From assembly GCF_030272615.1 (NCBI RefSeq), contig NC_081406.1:463102072-463166071 (forward strand): DNA of 64,000 nt. Reading direction: 5' to 3'. A program made the translations under genes and the position numbers. The DNA is from Cryptomeria japonica (Eukaryota > Streptophyta > Pinopsida > Cupressales > Cupressaceae). How positions within the stretch are numbered: the first letter of the stretch is position 1; every line of letters starts with the position of its first letter. A model generated the notes under the pieces. That model saw only the letters and a list, made by a program, of their open reading frames with translations. It did not search any database and was not told where the DNA came from. Positions 46,214-58,110 of this stretch are shown here, piece by piece.

Positions 46214-46422
46214 GTTTTTCCTCTTTGAGGTTTTCCATGTATAAATCTATGTATTATGATTCTCATTTATGCGTTTGGCTTATTGGTTTCTTTACTTCTT
46301 TCAATTTTGTTTATACCGGTATACCGGTTGGTGTATGAATGTTTTGTTAAGGCTAAAATCTACTATTCTGGTATAACATTGATTCACCCCCCCTCTCAGT
46401 GTTATTGGTTTCCAACATAAAC

Positions 46423-47677
46423 AATAATCAGAGAATAAATACCATCCACATGACACCTAGATTTATAAATGGAAAACTAGGTAAAGGGAAAACTCGTGGT
46501 GGGAAGCCTACCCACAGTTAGATTATACTTCTATAGTAAGTATGTGAATTACAATTTCGGGCCTGCACTTGTAGAGCACTTGCAGGAATGCCAACAACCT
46601 AGAGCGCATTGCTCATCATAAAAGGAGTGTCACTGACTACATAGAAATCTAGACAACAATTTGGAATAACGAATAATCTACCATGATAGCATCTCCTATG
46701 CCTGAGTACATTTATAGTTAAGCTCAATACCAGAGGACTAAATCCTCTTACATAAACCCAAGTTGATCTCCAATGATTCACCAAATCCTCTACCTAAATG
46801 ATATTACATTACTCGGACATATAATCTCCTAATCCCATTCTCATATGTGATCTACAGTGAGACCTTACATCATATATATGCAAACCCTCGACCATAAACA
46901 ATCAGGTTGACCACTAGATAATAAACCAATTACATAATTACAAAACATGTCGGCCTTAGACCAAACAAATAATATCCAACACATAAGACATCCCGATAGA
47001 TAATCTCCTAATCCCATTCCCATATGTGATCTACAATGAGATCTTACATCATATATATACAAACCCTTGACCATAAACAATCAGGTCGGCCACTAAACAA
47101 TAAACCAATTACATAATTACAAAACATGTCGTCCATAGACCAAAAAATAATATCCAACACATAAGACATCCCGAAAACACATCGAGAGGTCCAATACATA
47201 CGTTACATTGCTGATCCATAACCTAGATCAACCGAGACCCAATATAGGTCCACACGCTAAAGAAATTATCTCCATCCACCAAGTCTCAAACATGATCACC
47301 ATTAGCATCTTGAATCTATACTAGAAGCTGCACCAACACCACTTATGAATATCATAAAAGATCTTCATTAAAAGCTCTGCCGGTGAAACCATCGTCGGAA
47401 CAACAAATCAAGCTTTCAAGCAAACAAGATAGCATCCAATCACTAGACCAAAACCAACTGACTGAAATATGAACATGAGTATCATGAATAAGCCAATTAC
47501 ATAACCAAACCATACCGAAGCATACAGAATCATGTCAGATCCAAACCAACCAGAAACTACTCAACCTACCAGGACCAAAAGGGTGTCGGTAAAGCATCCA
47601 AAACCAAAACAGCTAGTGTTGACATCAATGACAAAACATCAATGCAACACATAATCCTTTCCTCCAAATTTCCAACA
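46423..47677 (-). repeat. Copia-B left (3') LTR, second piece, with a 179-bp duplication
   Basis: Continues the LTR after the nested insertion and ends CCAACA at 47677. It contains a tandem duplication, 46814-46992 and 46993-47171, of a segment present once in the right LTR (about 52894-53073). A purine tract, AAAGGGTGAGAT on the minus strand, follows at 47678-47690. Confidence 0.9.
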
Positions 47678-48095
47678 ATCTCACCCTTTGCAATTGATGG
47701 AAACACTAGATGTGAAAAACATCTAAGTACCAAGAAATGCCAAACAAGTTCCCCCTAGTGGAAGATAGCCAACAATCTCCCACATAAAGATATAGCAATG
47801 AAGTTATGAAACAAAGACCAAACTCCTGTTGTGAATGATATCTTGTAAATCTCTAAATTACACATATATATCTCTCCCCCTAATATATACAACTCCTTAA
47901 GTTTTTCTTTTTCACATCAGTATTTCTCTCCCTTTGACATCAATGCCAAAAATCTAACAAAAATATCAAAGCAAAAACATAAACCATTGAATCATAAAGA
48001 TAATTACTCCCCCTGAGAAGCAACATCCCCACATCAGTGCCGAAATGAAAAATATATTTGATAATGCATACCAGACTGATGCCAAAAAGCATCGA

Positions 48096-48700
48096 TCAAG
48101 TCTCTACCGGAGGGGCATAAACTCCCAATATATCTTTGAAGTACTCAAATGATTCCTTAGGCAAAGGTTTAGTGAAGATATTTGCAATCTTCTCTTTAGT
48201 GTTTACATAAACCAGTCTAACTTAATTTGCTTCCACCTTTTCCTTTAAAAAGTTATACTTGATAGATATGTGCTTCATCTTAGAATGAAATACTGGATTC
48301 TTTGATATATCAATAGTAGTAGAGTTATCATAGTAAATAACTACCAATTCATTACAATCCACCTTTATATCCTTCAACATTTGCTTCATCCATAGAACCT
48401 ATGTACAGTTAGTAGCAGCAGCAACATACTTAGCTTCAGCAGTAGATAAAGAAGTACATGACTGTTTCTTGCTAATCCATGAAACCAACTTCTTTCCAAG
48501 AAAGAAAGCTCCACCAGATGTACTTTTCTGGTCATCAACATCTCCAGCCCAATCAACATTGGTATATGCACATAAAGTAAAGTCATCATCCTTAGGGTAC
48601 CACAAACCATATTCTGATGTACCTTGTAAGTATCTAAAAGTCCTTTTCACCTCACTCTCATGATTTTCTCTAGGATCACTCTGAAATCTTGATATAATAC
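48096..48700 (-). pseudogene. Copia-B RNase H
   Basis: The frame continues from reverse transcriptase: CAYTNVDWAGDVDDQKSTSGG (catalytic Asp region, read in short blocks at about 48520-48580), LVSWISKKQSCTSLSTAEAKY (about 48430-48490), then after a stop near 48400 the region with YYDNSTTIDISKN (about 48305-48345) and the end VNTKEKIANIFTKPLPKESFEYF (short blocks near 48120-48200). RNase H degrades the RNA template. The first Asp, the Glu of STAEA and a later Asp are recognisable; a stop breaks the domain. Confidence 0.85.
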
Positions 48701-49735
48701 AAATAACATTCACTATGTCAGGCCTAGTCTGAGTCAAATAAAGCAGACCTCCAATCATAGATTTGTATCTTGTAGGATTAACTGGTGCAAAAACATCTTT
48801 CCCTGTCAATTTCTCACTTATAACCATAGGAGTACTTACCAGTTTAGAATCTCCCATACCAAATTTATTCAATAATTCCCTAACATACTTAGTTTGATAG
48901 ATGAAAATACCTTTGTCAATTTGAGTAAGTTGCAAACCTAAGAAAAATTTCATTTCCCCAATCATAGACATCTCAAATTCATTCTTCATATTGTTAGCAA
49001 ATTCCTTACACAACTTATCTTCACCTCCAAAATAATCTCATCAAAAAAAATTTCAATAATCATTATATCATCATTAGTGATATTATAATATAAATTATTG
49101 TCAGCATTACCTTTAGTAAAACCAAGCTTCAAAAGATATTTATCCAACCTTGCCAACCTCTGAGTGCCTGTTTTAATCTATATAAAGCCTTTTTAACTTG
49201 CAAACCATTTTTGTATCATCTGATAGTGAAAAACCATCTGGTTGCTTAATATAAACTTCCTCATCAAGATCCTCATTAAAAAACTACACACTTAACATCC
49301 ATCTGATAAACCTTGTTGTTCTTATGGGAAACATAGGCAAAAAATAATCTTATAACTTCAATCCTAGCTAGAGGTGCAAAATTCTCACCATAATCAATTC
49401 CTTCCTTCTAAGAATATCCTTTACAAACCAATATAGTCTTACTACTTACAACTTGACCATCCTCATTTAATTTATTTCTAAAACCCATTTAGTTCCAATA
49501 ACATTCTTATTTTTAGGCCAAGGAACTAAAGTCCATGTGTTATTCTTCTCAATCTGATCTAATTCTTCTTTCATAGCTTTTGACCAATATTCATCTTTAC
49601 ATGTCTCAATTACTGATATAGGTTCAACTTGAGAAATTAAACATACCTCATTAGTTGCCAGTATTCTTCTTGTCATTACTCCATGGTTTTTATCCCCAAT
49701 AATATGATCCTCTGAATGATTCAATCTCACATACC
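48700..49735 (-). pseudogene. Copia-B reverse transcriptase
   Basis: 49730-49467 encodes the N-terminal part (AMKEELDQIEKNNTWTLV, then VIGTKWV). The middle (about 49060-49460) is full of stops and shifts. 49013-48700 holds FEMSMIGEMKFFLGLQ, RYKSMIGGLLYLTQTRPDI and the thumb. At the catalytic site near 49030-49065 the reading is FFDEIIFGG, whereas copia elements normally have a V-D-D core there: the second Asp is Glu in this copy. That loss plus the broken middle means no polymerase activity. Confidence 0.88.
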
Positions 49736-49946
49736 TAGGAGTATTCTGACTCTCTGTTCGTCTTCTCGGTTCTTCAGTTACTGTAGAATTTTTTGATAAT
49801 GTCGGAGTAACTGGTTCAACACTCTATTCTGGTAAAGATGCTACTAATTTAGATATAATCATTTCCACCGTCGGTTCCTTCTCATAAAGTCTAATTTGAC
49901 CTCTATTCATCTCATCCACCTTGACATTAGCACTCTCCATAATTCT

Positions 49947-50741
49947 CTAAAAAATTTTGTTATAACATCTATATGCCTTTCTTTCATTAGAATAACCAAG
50001 AAATATGCCTTCATCACATCTAGGATTAAATTTGCCTATGATAGCATCTCTCCTAATATAACATTTACTACCAAATATTGTGAAATACTTAACTGTAGGT
50101 GTATTGCCAAACCATAATTCATAAGGTGTCTTACTGGTTTCTCCTTTGATATGTACTTTGTTGAATGTATAAATCGTCATGCTCACAACTTCTCTCCATT
50201 AGATATGAGGTAGACTAGCTTCCATCATCATTGTCCTAGCTGCATCCAAGATAGTTTCGTTATTTCTTTCCACAACTCCATTTTGCCGAGGTGTCCAGGG
50301 AGCAAAAAATTGTCTCCTTATGCCATGCTTCTCACTAAAGTTATTAAACTCACCATATGTGAATTCTCCACCATGATCTGACCTCAAACATTTAATCTTC
50401 AATCCTATCTCAGTTTCCACTTTAGCCTTAAAGATTTTAAACTTTTCAAATGCCTCAGATTTCTCCCTTATAAAAGCAACCCACATCATTCTATAATAAT
50501 CATCAATGATTAGCATGAAATATCTATCACCTTGAAAATTTTTAACTCTAGCAAAGCCACACAAATCAGTATGAATAAGATCAAGAACATCATTAGATTT
50601 ATCTTGTATACTCCTAAAAGAGGTTCTGACCTGTTTACCCATTTGACATTCTATACATACTAGATTATAAGGCTTCACAATCTTAGGTATATATCTAACT
50701 GCCTTAGTAGAACTGATCTTCACAATGCAAAAAAAATTCAC
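49947..50741 (-). pseudogene. Copia-B integrase
   Basis: The frame 50741-50199 contains the pre-integrase end (CQMGKQVRTSF), HTDLCG with the first catalytic Asp (about 50560-50580), SDHGGEF with the second (about 50360-50385) and NGVVERNNETI with the Glu (about 50250-50285). The C-terminal region continues at 50186-49947 (KTPYELWFGNTP, then GIFLGYS), after a stop near 50190. All three DDE residues are present. Integrase inserts the cDNA copy into the genome. Confidence 0.9.
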
Positions 50742-51235
50742 ATGACATAGCCTCTTATGCCATAGCCAACTTTCATCAATCTATGCAATCGAACATGTCT
50801 TCTCATCGGAATTCAAATGAAATATATTCCCTTTTGTCTGTGTCCCTATTGCAATCTCCAAACTAGATTTGCTAATGATTTTGCATTTTCCATCCTTGAA
50901 CTATAATTGAAATCCTTTATCCACCAATTGTCCTACACTCAAAATATTATGCCTTAAACCTTCAATATAATAAAAATTATTAGTATTGTTCTTACCATCC
51001 AATGATATAGTTCCTTTTCCTTTGATCATACATGCTTTGTCATTTCCAAATCTAACCAGACCACCATCAAATTCTTGCAAAGATAGAAACTTCCCTTTAT
51101 CTCCAATTATATGATGTAAACAACCACTGTCAATTACCCATTCATCCTTGTCTTCAATTTTAGCAGCAAGTGCCTTCTCTTTTGGTACATTCTCTTCTAG
51201 TGTCAAAACATCTTCCTTGATAGCCAGGAACACCC
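50742..51235 (-). pseudogene. Copia-B protease and pre-integrase region
   Basis: 51233-50901 reads as the end of the gag linker, the protease active site WVIDSGCLHHI (about 51115-51150) and the C-terminal part with LSVGQLVDKGF. A stop at 50899 and further stops break the pre-integrase zinc-binding part (ESWLWHKRLCH-like words near 50740-50780). The catalytic DSG is intact. The enzyme would process gag-pol. Confidence 0.85.
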
Positions 51236-51429
51236 ATTCCTTTCCATTGTTGAAACTACTAGCAAAATCTTTTGTCGGTTTATCATCAGAATTGGAAATG
51301 CCTTCCTCATCTGCTATGTAGCATTATTTGTCTTTGTTTTGCTTATACTTATACTTGTTCTGATATCCAAGGTTAGGCTTAAAAGATCTTCTAACTCTTT
51401 CTTCAAATCTTGAATTCCTTTTAGGACAT

Positions 51430-52289
51430 CTAGATGCAAAATAACCTATCTTATTATATGCAAAACATTTAAAAGGTTTTTTCCTTCATACTTACTTCCT
51501 ATCGGTCCTTTAGGTACCCTTCTAGAAAATATGGCTTCAAGTTTGTCAAACTCTTCATATTCTCTCTTCATATCATTTAATTCTTTTGCATACAAATCTT
51601 TCCAATCTTGCTTGTCGGTTGATGATGTAGATGCATGAAAAGAAGGTTTAGACTTCATAGCTCCAGAAGGTCCAAATTCTTCAAGCTCAAAAGTAGATAA
51701 TTTCCCAACCAAAGTATCTCTATTGACAGATGTATTAGCCATTGTCCTCAACTCATTAATTGCAGTAGCCTTCATCTTGTAAGTCGGTGGTAGGGCTCTC
51801 AAAACTTTAGAAACAATTTCATCTTCACTTAGAGCTCCACCACAACATTGAATTCCCATAACAATCTCATTTACCCTTCCTTGAAAGCAGTAATCCTTTC
51901 ATCTTCTTCCATCTTTAGGTTCTCATATGTCACCAAGTAACCATCAAGTTTTACAATTTTAAGATAAGAGTCTCCAACTTATCCCATATATCCCTTCTAG
52001 ATGATTTGTCAGTTAATCCCATTATTTGTTGATCAAAAAGTGCACACAAGAGGGATTTTGTTGCTCTACAATCATTCTCAAGCTCCTTATCCAAGTTTTC
52101 CAGAGGAGGATTTCCAGATGCTGGATTATTAGGTGTAACACCATTTAGCGTGATCTCCCAAATCTCCTTACCAAGACATCTCAGATGAGTCTCCATTTGA
52201 ATCTTCCATACTGTGTAATTATTTCCATCAAGCCTAGGAATATCACTCTGAAAGATAGCTCCAGATGAACTTGAACTGTTAGCCGCCAT
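51430..52289 (-). pseudogene. Copia-B gag
   Basis: The ATG at 52289 follows the primer site by about 45 bp. The Ser-rich N-terminus leads into FQSDIPRLDGNNYTVWKIQ, then LLCALFDQQIMGL. A frameshift near 51955 moves to 51859-51446, with ALPPTYKMKATAINELRTM. At about 51430-51475 the zinc knuckle reads CFAYNKIGYFASRC: positions two and three of the CX2CX4HX4C set are Tyr, not Cys and His, so the knuckle cannot bind zinc. Both changes are single transitions. Confidence 0.87.
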
Positions 52290-52333
52290 AGTATCTTCCT
52301 CAAGCGGTTAAGCTTTTTGTAGAGAGGAGAAAA

Positions 52334-52345
52334 GCTCTAACACCA
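52334..52345 (-). other. Copia-B primer-binding site
   Basis: On the minus strand TGGTGTTAGAGC, two changes from the initiator-Met type TGGTATCAGAGC, two bases after the LTR. Confidence 0.75.
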
Positions 52346-52347
52346 AT

Positions 52348-53558
52348 TGTTAGATAGCTCAAATAACTGGAAAACAACCTAGAGGGGGGGTGAATCAGTT
52401 GTCATAAATTACTAGAACATTTAGCAATTAAATCTTTAATATTGAAACCCAAAACATTAATACCGGAATGCTTAAGGAAAATACCGGAATATCAGTTAAA
52501 CCAATTAAGCATGAACAATAATAAGAGAATAGATACCATCTACATGACACCAAGATTTATATGTGGAAAACCCGATAAAAGCAAAAACCATGGTGGGAAT
52601 CCTACCCACAGTCAAATAATACTTCTACAATAAGTATGTGAATTACAATTGAGGGGCCTGCACTTGCAGGAAGACCAACAACCTAGAGTGCACTACTCAT
52701 CACAAAAGGAGTCTCACTGACTACATAGAAATCCAAACTACAATCCAAAATAATGAATGAATTGCAATGATATCATCTCCTATGCCTGAGTACAGATTCG
52801 GTTAAGCTCAATACCACAGGACTAAATCCTCTTACATAAACCCAACTTGATCTCCAATAATCGACCAAATCCTTTGCTTGAATGATATTACATTATTCAC
52901 ATAGATAATCTCCTAATCCCATTCCCATATGTGATCTAAAATGAGATCTTACATCATATATATACAAACCCTTGACCATAAAAAATTAGGTCGGCCACCA
53001 GACAATAAACCAATTACATAATTACAACACATGTCAGCCTTAGACCAAACAAATAATATCCAACACAAAAGACATCCTGAAAACACATCGAGAGGTCCAA
53101 TCCACATGTTACATTAAGCCAGTCCATAACCTAGATCAACTGGGACCCAATATAGGTCCACATGCTAAAGAAATGATCTCCATCCACCAAGTCTCAAACA
53201 TGATCACCATCAACATCCTTAATCCATACCAAAGGCTACACCAACACCACTTATGCATATCATCAAAGATCTTCATTAAAAGATTTGTCGGTGAAACCCT
53301 CGCCAAAACAACAAATCAAAATTCTGGGCAAATAAGATAGCATCTAATCACCAGACCAAAACTAACTGACTGAATATGAACATGAATATCATGAATAAAC
53401 CAATTCCATAACCAAACCATACCGGATCCAAACCAACCAGAAACTACTCAACCTACCGAGACCAGAAGCGTGTCGATAAAGCATCCAAAACAACTAGTGT
53501 TGACATCAATGAGAAAACATCAATGCAACACATAATCAATTCCTCTAAATGGCCAACA
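52348..53558 (-). repeat. Copia-B right (5') LTR
   Basis: 1211 bp from TGTTAGATAG to GGCCAACA on the plus strand, homologous to the split left LTR and, in reverse complement, to the LTR beginning at 63554. Confidence 0.92.
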
Positions 53559-53563
53559 AATTC

Positions 53564-53632
53564 CTCAACCGAGGTTTGACTAAGGCAAACCCCTATCCAA
53601 AACCCTTCTTCCCTTCTTTTCTATGTGCAAGT
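53564..53632 (+). repeat. Putative gypsy LTR, part 2
   Basis: 69 bp of non-copia DNA (including the 5-bp CAAGT target word) lying between the end of Copia-B's duplication and Copia-C. It is what remains of the outer LTR between two independent insertions. Confidence 0.55.
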
Positions 53633-54712
53633 TGTTAGGTCCTGGAGGCAACTAATAGGGGGGGGTGGGGGTTTGAATCGGTTGTCAAATAAATTCAAAC
53701 CAAAACAACTTAACCAAACTTAATGCTTAATACCGATAAACCAAACTTAATGCCGGTAGACTGTTTATTAGTTAATTGTAGTACTGGTAAGTATTAATGC
53801 ATGAAATAGAAAGACAATATCATCCACAACACATAACACCAATATTTGTACGTGGAAACCCTATAAGGAGAAAAACCATGGTAGGAAACATTACCCACAA
53901 TTAGATGATACTACTGTAGATAGTATGTGTATACAATAGGGGGTCTGCACATGCAAAAAGGCCAACTACCTAGAGCTCACTGCTCAAACACAAATGGGAG
54001 TCACACTAACTACAATTGGATGGTTAAATCCAATAATGATGTACTGCTTAAAATAGTATCTTCATATGCTGGATTCAGTATCAGTGTAGTTCTGATATGT
54101 CTTCACAAAAACCTTCCTTCAACCTTCAAATGATGTTTGCATGTATTGTTCTGCTTATTCTCGCATATACCTTAATACAAATATTTTTCCCAATTGCATA
54201 TCGATCTTACAAATAAGATCTTACATATATACCAAAACCTAGGACCAAAATGTATAGGTTGGCTTTACAAAAGATATTACAATAAAACAATTTATGATTA
54301 AATCAATAACCAATGCAATATCCAATTCAACATGTCGGCTTAATGCATTTACAACAATAATAAATCATCTCCATAGCATGCCGTGCTAATCTGGAATAGA
54401 TAGGCCTGCTGGTGTTTATCCTCGACCTATTTGACGGTAACAACAAATATGGAAACACGAATATACCAATGAACAAATATCCAAGACAAACTGTCCAAAC
54501 GATGTCTTCGATATAACCAAGTGTTTTCCATATCATTTCAAGTGTCAGTGAATAATATATCTTGCTAGTGAATAAGATACCAGTGACTGTGCATAAAGTC
54601 ACTTGCTTGCCGGTGAACATTGCCAAATCTCCAAATGCCAGTAGGCTTGACAAGAGTTGATAAGTGTTGACATCAATGACAAAACCATATCAACATATCC
54701 AAAATACCAACA
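53633..54712 (-). repeat. Copia-C left (3') LTR
   Basis: 1080 bp, plus-strand start TGTTAGGTCC and end ATACCAACA, aligning with 59227-60328. A run of G (about 53658-53670) near the start is shared in both LTRs. Confidence 0.93.
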
Positions 54713-54728
54713 ATCTCCCCCTTTGGCA
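54713..54728 (-). other. Copia-C polypurine tract
   Basis: Minus strand GCCAAAGGGGGAGAT immediately upstream of the 3' LTR. Confidence 0.85.
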
Positions 54729-55080
54729 TTGATGGCAACACAGCATGGAAAAACCATCAAAGTGCCAAAACAGAAATGCCAAAAAAACCAACATAACGAG
54801 AGATCAAAATTCAGCGAGTAATCAATCTCTCCCAAAATAAAAATCTCTCCCCAAGAGATAAAGTCTCTCCCCCTAGGAGTGACATGTGATTTTCCATATC
54901 AATCTCTCCCCCTTTGACATAAAATTCCAAAGCAATACAAAAACTATGTTCAAATACAAAATACCAACTTATTTAGTATACCATCTACTCCCCCTAAGAA
55001 GTAGCTTTCCTCATCAAAACCAGACTACAAGATTTCTCTGTTAGTTCTGTCGGTTGATGACAAACATCAAGTGTCTAAGT
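54729..55080 (-). other. Copia-C 3' untranslated region
   Basis: Contains repeated TCTCTCCCC words (minus strand GGGGAGAGA) between RNase H and the purine tract, as in Copia-D at 63240-63550. There is no coding frame. Confidence 0.65.
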
Positions 55081-55605
55081 TTCTACCGGTGGAGGTATGA
55101 CCCCAAGCTGTTCTCTAAGATATTCAAAAGTCTCCTTAGGCAAAAACTTAGTGAAAATATCTATAATCTACTCTTTAGTATTCACATAAACTAGTTTTAC
55201 TTCTTTTGCTTCAACATTCTCTTTTAGAAAATTCTGTTTGATATAGACATGTTTAGGTTTAGAATGTAGTACCAGATTCTTAGATATATCAATTGATGTT
55301 GTATTATCACAATAGATAGTTATAGGTTCTTTGCATTTTACCTTTGTGTCCTTCAACATTTGCTTAAGCCATAATACCTATGTACAGTTAGTTGTTGCTG
55401 CTACATATTCTGATTCTGCTGTTGATAAAGATGTGCAACTTTGTTTCTTACTCAGCCAAGAAATTAATATGCTTCCAAGAAAAATGGTCTGTCGGTGGTG
55501 CTTTTTTGTGTCATCTACATCTCCTGCCTAATTTGCATTTGTGTATGCACATAATTCAAAGTTTTCACCTCTAGGATACCATAGGCAAATATTTGTAGTG
55601 CCTTA
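55081..55605 (-). pseudogene. Copia-C RNase H
   Basis: The most damaged domain of the element: the part next to reverse transcriptase is interrupted by several stops, while 55359-55168 stays open with MLKDTKVKCKEP, IYCDNTTSIDISKN and VKLVYVNTKE. After a stop the C-terminal IFTKFLPKETFEYL block can be read down to about 55090. The order and motifs are those of copia RNase H. Confidence 0.82.
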
Positions 55606-56640
55606 TTAGTACCAGAAAATCCTTTTTACTGTTGATTCATGATTTTCTTTGGGATTACTCTGAAATCTTGAAACAATACATACTGCATTCATAATATCAG
55701 GTCTTGTTTGTGTCAAATACAATAGACCTCCTATCATAGATTTGTACCTAGTCAGATTAACAGGTGTAGATTCATCCCTTAGTGATAATTTATCGGTTGT
55801 AGTCATAGGTGTGCTTACTAGTTTAGAGTTTTCTCTCCCAAATTTCTTTAGTAACTCCTTTAAGTACTTAGATTGACTCAATAATATACCTTTATCAGTC
55901 TGTGAAATCTGTAATCCTAAAAAGAATTTTATCTCTCCAATCATAGACATTTCAAATTCTTGATGCATTTCAATAGAAAAGTCTTTACACAAACCATCTT
56001 CTCTTCCAAAGATTATATCATCAACAAAAACTTCTATAACCACGATGTCATAATTAGTCACTTTATAGTATAAGTTGCTATCAACATTACCTTTAGAAAA
56101 ACCAATCTTCAAAAGATATTTATCCAATCTAGCATACCAAGCTCTTGGAGCTTGCTTCAACCCATACAAAGCTTTCCTTAACCTGCAAACCATATCTTTG
56201 TTATCTGTCAAGGAAAATCCATTAGATTTCTCAATGTAAACTTCTTCTTGAAGATCTCCATTCAGAAATGCACATTTAATATCCATTTGATATACTTTGT
56301 ATTTCTTGTGTGCTACAAAAGCCAAGAATAATCTGACTACCTCAATTTTGGCTACTGGTGCAAAGCTTTCATTGTAATGAAAATTTCTTTCTATGAATAT
56401 CCCTTACATACTAGTCTTTCTTTATTTCTGATTACCTTACCATATTCATTGAGTTTGTTTTTGAATACCCATTTTGTTCCAATTACATTTTTGTCTTTAG
56501 GTCGGGGAACTAATGTCCATGTGTTATTCTTCTCAATTTGTTTTAGTTCTTCTTCCATAGCTTTAATCCAGTGTTTATCTTCACATCCCTCATTAATTGA
56601 TGATGGTCAATTTGAGAAATAAGACATACCTCTTCATTTG
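55606..56640 (-). pseudogene. Copia-C reverse transcriptase
   Basis: 239 uninterrupted codons at 56325-55606: VYQMDIKCAFLNGDLQEEVY, ALYGLKQAPRAWY, the active site VFVDDIIFG (about 56010-56036, both Asp present), FEMSMIGEIKFFLGLQ and RYKSMIGGLLYLTQTRPDI. The N-terminal part (about 56640-56330) is broken by stops and shifts. This is the best-preserved catalytic domain in the window, but it cannot be expressed as part of a polyprotein. Confidence 0.92.
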
Positions 56641-56879
56641 CCAGTCTTCCTCTTGTCATAACTCCTTGATACTTGTTCCCAATTATTTGATCTTCAAAGT
56701 GATTCAACCTTACATACTGGGGTGTCTTTATTTGTTGTTGTTCTTCAATTACAGTGGAATTTTCAGATGATACCGGTGTAACTAGATCTTCATTCTGTAT
56801 TGGTGTGTGTTCATTTCTCAGTATCTATGTTGTCGGTTTAGAGTCTATATACCTTGAAGTTCCTCTAAATTGTTCATCA

Positions 56880-57573
56880 ATTTTCACATTTGTACTCTCA
56901 ACATTTTTCTGTAACTAAGAAATATTCCTTCATCACTTCTAGGATCAAATTTTTCAATATACTCATCTCTTCTAATATAGCATTTAATTCCAAATATTCT
57001 AAAATATTTAAGAGTAGGAGTAATGCTAAACCATAGTTCATCAAGGGTCTTACCAGTTTCGCCTTTGATGTGAACTTTGTTGAATGTGCAGGCTAATGTG
57101 CTTACTGCCTCTCTCCAATATACATGTGGTAGATTTTCTTCTCATAACATACTTCTAGCTGCATCCAAGATAGTTCTATTTTTTCTTTCTACAACTCCAT
57201 TCTGTTGAGGTGTCCGGGGTGCTGATAACTGTCTTCTGATTCCATTTCCTTCACAAAATGTATTAAATTCCTTAGATGTAAATTCACCTCCTTGATCTGA
57301 TCTCAGACATTTGATTTTCTTACTAGTTTTATTTTCTACCATCACCTTGAATAGCTTGAATTTCCCAAGTGCTTCTGATTTTTCTCTGAGAAAAGTAACC
57401 CAACACATTCTAGAATAGTCATCAATGATTAGCATGAAATATCTATCACCTTGTAAGATTTTAGTTCTAGCTGGACCACATAAGTTAGTATGAATTAATT
57501 AAAGAGCACTATTGGATTTTTTTGGAATGCTTTTAAAAGATGCTCTAACTTGTTTTCCAAATTGAAATTCCTT
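56880..57573 (-). pseudogene. Copia-C integrase
   Basis: 57435-57142 keeps IIDDYSRMCWVTFLREKSEA, SDQGGEF (second catalytic Asp, about 57290-57310) and NGVVERKN with the Glu (about 57175-57205). The first catalytic position near 57490 reads HTNLCGP: Asn replaces the usual Asp. A stop precedes this block. The C-terminal part is broken after 57142. The element could not integrate with this enzyme. Confidence 0.87.
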
Positions 57574-58110
57574 TCATACTAGATTCTGAGGCTTAACAAT
57601 TTTAGGTAAGTCTCTAACTGCTTTAGTTGTACTGATTTTCACAATGCAATCAAAATTTACATGACAGAGTCTCTTATGCCATAGCCAACTTTCATCAATA
57701 TGTGCAATCAGGCATGTTTTTTCATTATTATTCAAATGAAAGATATTACCTCTAGTTTGATTACCGATTGCAATTTCCAAACTAGTTTTGTTCATAATTT
57801 TGCATTTCCCATTCTTGAATTGTAAATGAAATCCTTTTTCAACTAATTGACCAACACTCAAAAGATTATGCTTTAAACCTTCAACATAGTAAACATTGTT
57901 AGTATTATTCTTATCATCAAGAGATATAGTACCTTTACCTTTGATCAAACAAGCTTTATCATCTCCAAATTTACCAGACCTCCATTATATTCCTGAAAAG
58001 TCAAGAATTTACTTTTATCACCAGTCATATGATGTGAACATCTTGAATCAATGATCCAATCATCCTTAACCTCAACTTTAGCTGCCACGGCCTGCTCTAC
58101 CAGTTGAATA
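57574..58110 (-). pseudogene. Copia-C protease and pre-integrase region
   Basis: The active-site loop near 58030-58060 reads WIIDSRCSHHM: Arg replaces the Gly of the DSG triad, so the protease is inactive. A one-base frame change near 57970 leads to 57948-57574, with ISLDDKNNTNNVYYVEGL, LSVGQLVEKGF and the zinc-binding ESWLWHKRLCHVNF part of the pre-integrase domain. Confidence 0.85.

Larger units (their letters stand above)
39526..46218 (+). mobile_element. Copia-A: non-autonomous gag-protease copia element
   Basis: LTRs at 39531-41793 and 45752-46213 start TGTTGGTGTAAATAATTATT; GTTTT flanks the element at 39526-39530 and 46214-46218. The left LTR is 1.8 kb longer only because of an inserted solo LTR (39896-41692); without it the LTRs are 461 and 462 bp. 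A primer site (41794) and a purine tract (45741) sit at the right places. The internal region encodes gag with a zinc knuckle and a protease, but integrase, reverse transcriptase and RNase H are missing and replaced by an unrelated acidic frame. It would depend on a related element for mobility. The right LTR ends TA instead of CA. Confidence 0.9.
38818..46422 (+). mobile_element. Solo LTR (copia-like) inside Copia-B's LTR, itself interrupted
   Basis: The repeat-like unit starts TATTGGCAATTG at 38823 (TG changed to TA) and ends TTTCCAACA at 46417. TAAAC flanks it at 38818-38822 and 46418-46422. Without the Copia-A insertion it is about 907 bp. It has no internal region or second LTR, so it is a solo LTR left by recombination. 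Its text (TTGTCATTGATGGCAACATG near the start, CACCCCCCCTCTCAGTG near the end, CCACCATGGTTTT in the middle) resembles the LTRs of Copia-B and Copia-C but is a distinct family. Confidence 0.85.
38648..53563 (-). mobile_element. Copia-B: Ty1/copia element with nested insertions in its 3' LTR
   Basis: The right LTR (52348-53558) and a left LTR split by a 7.6-kb insertion (38653-38822 and 46423-47677) define the element. Its 5-bp duplication AATTC is at 38648-38652 and 53559-53563. Read on the minus strand, an initiator-Met-like primer site, gag, protease, integrase, reverse transcriptase and RNase H follow in the copia order. The coding frames are broken by stops and shifts, and key residues are lost in the knuckle and the polymerase active site, so it is inactive. 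Without the insertion it would be about 7.3 kb. Copia-D at the right end of the window belongs to the same family. Confidence 0.92.
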
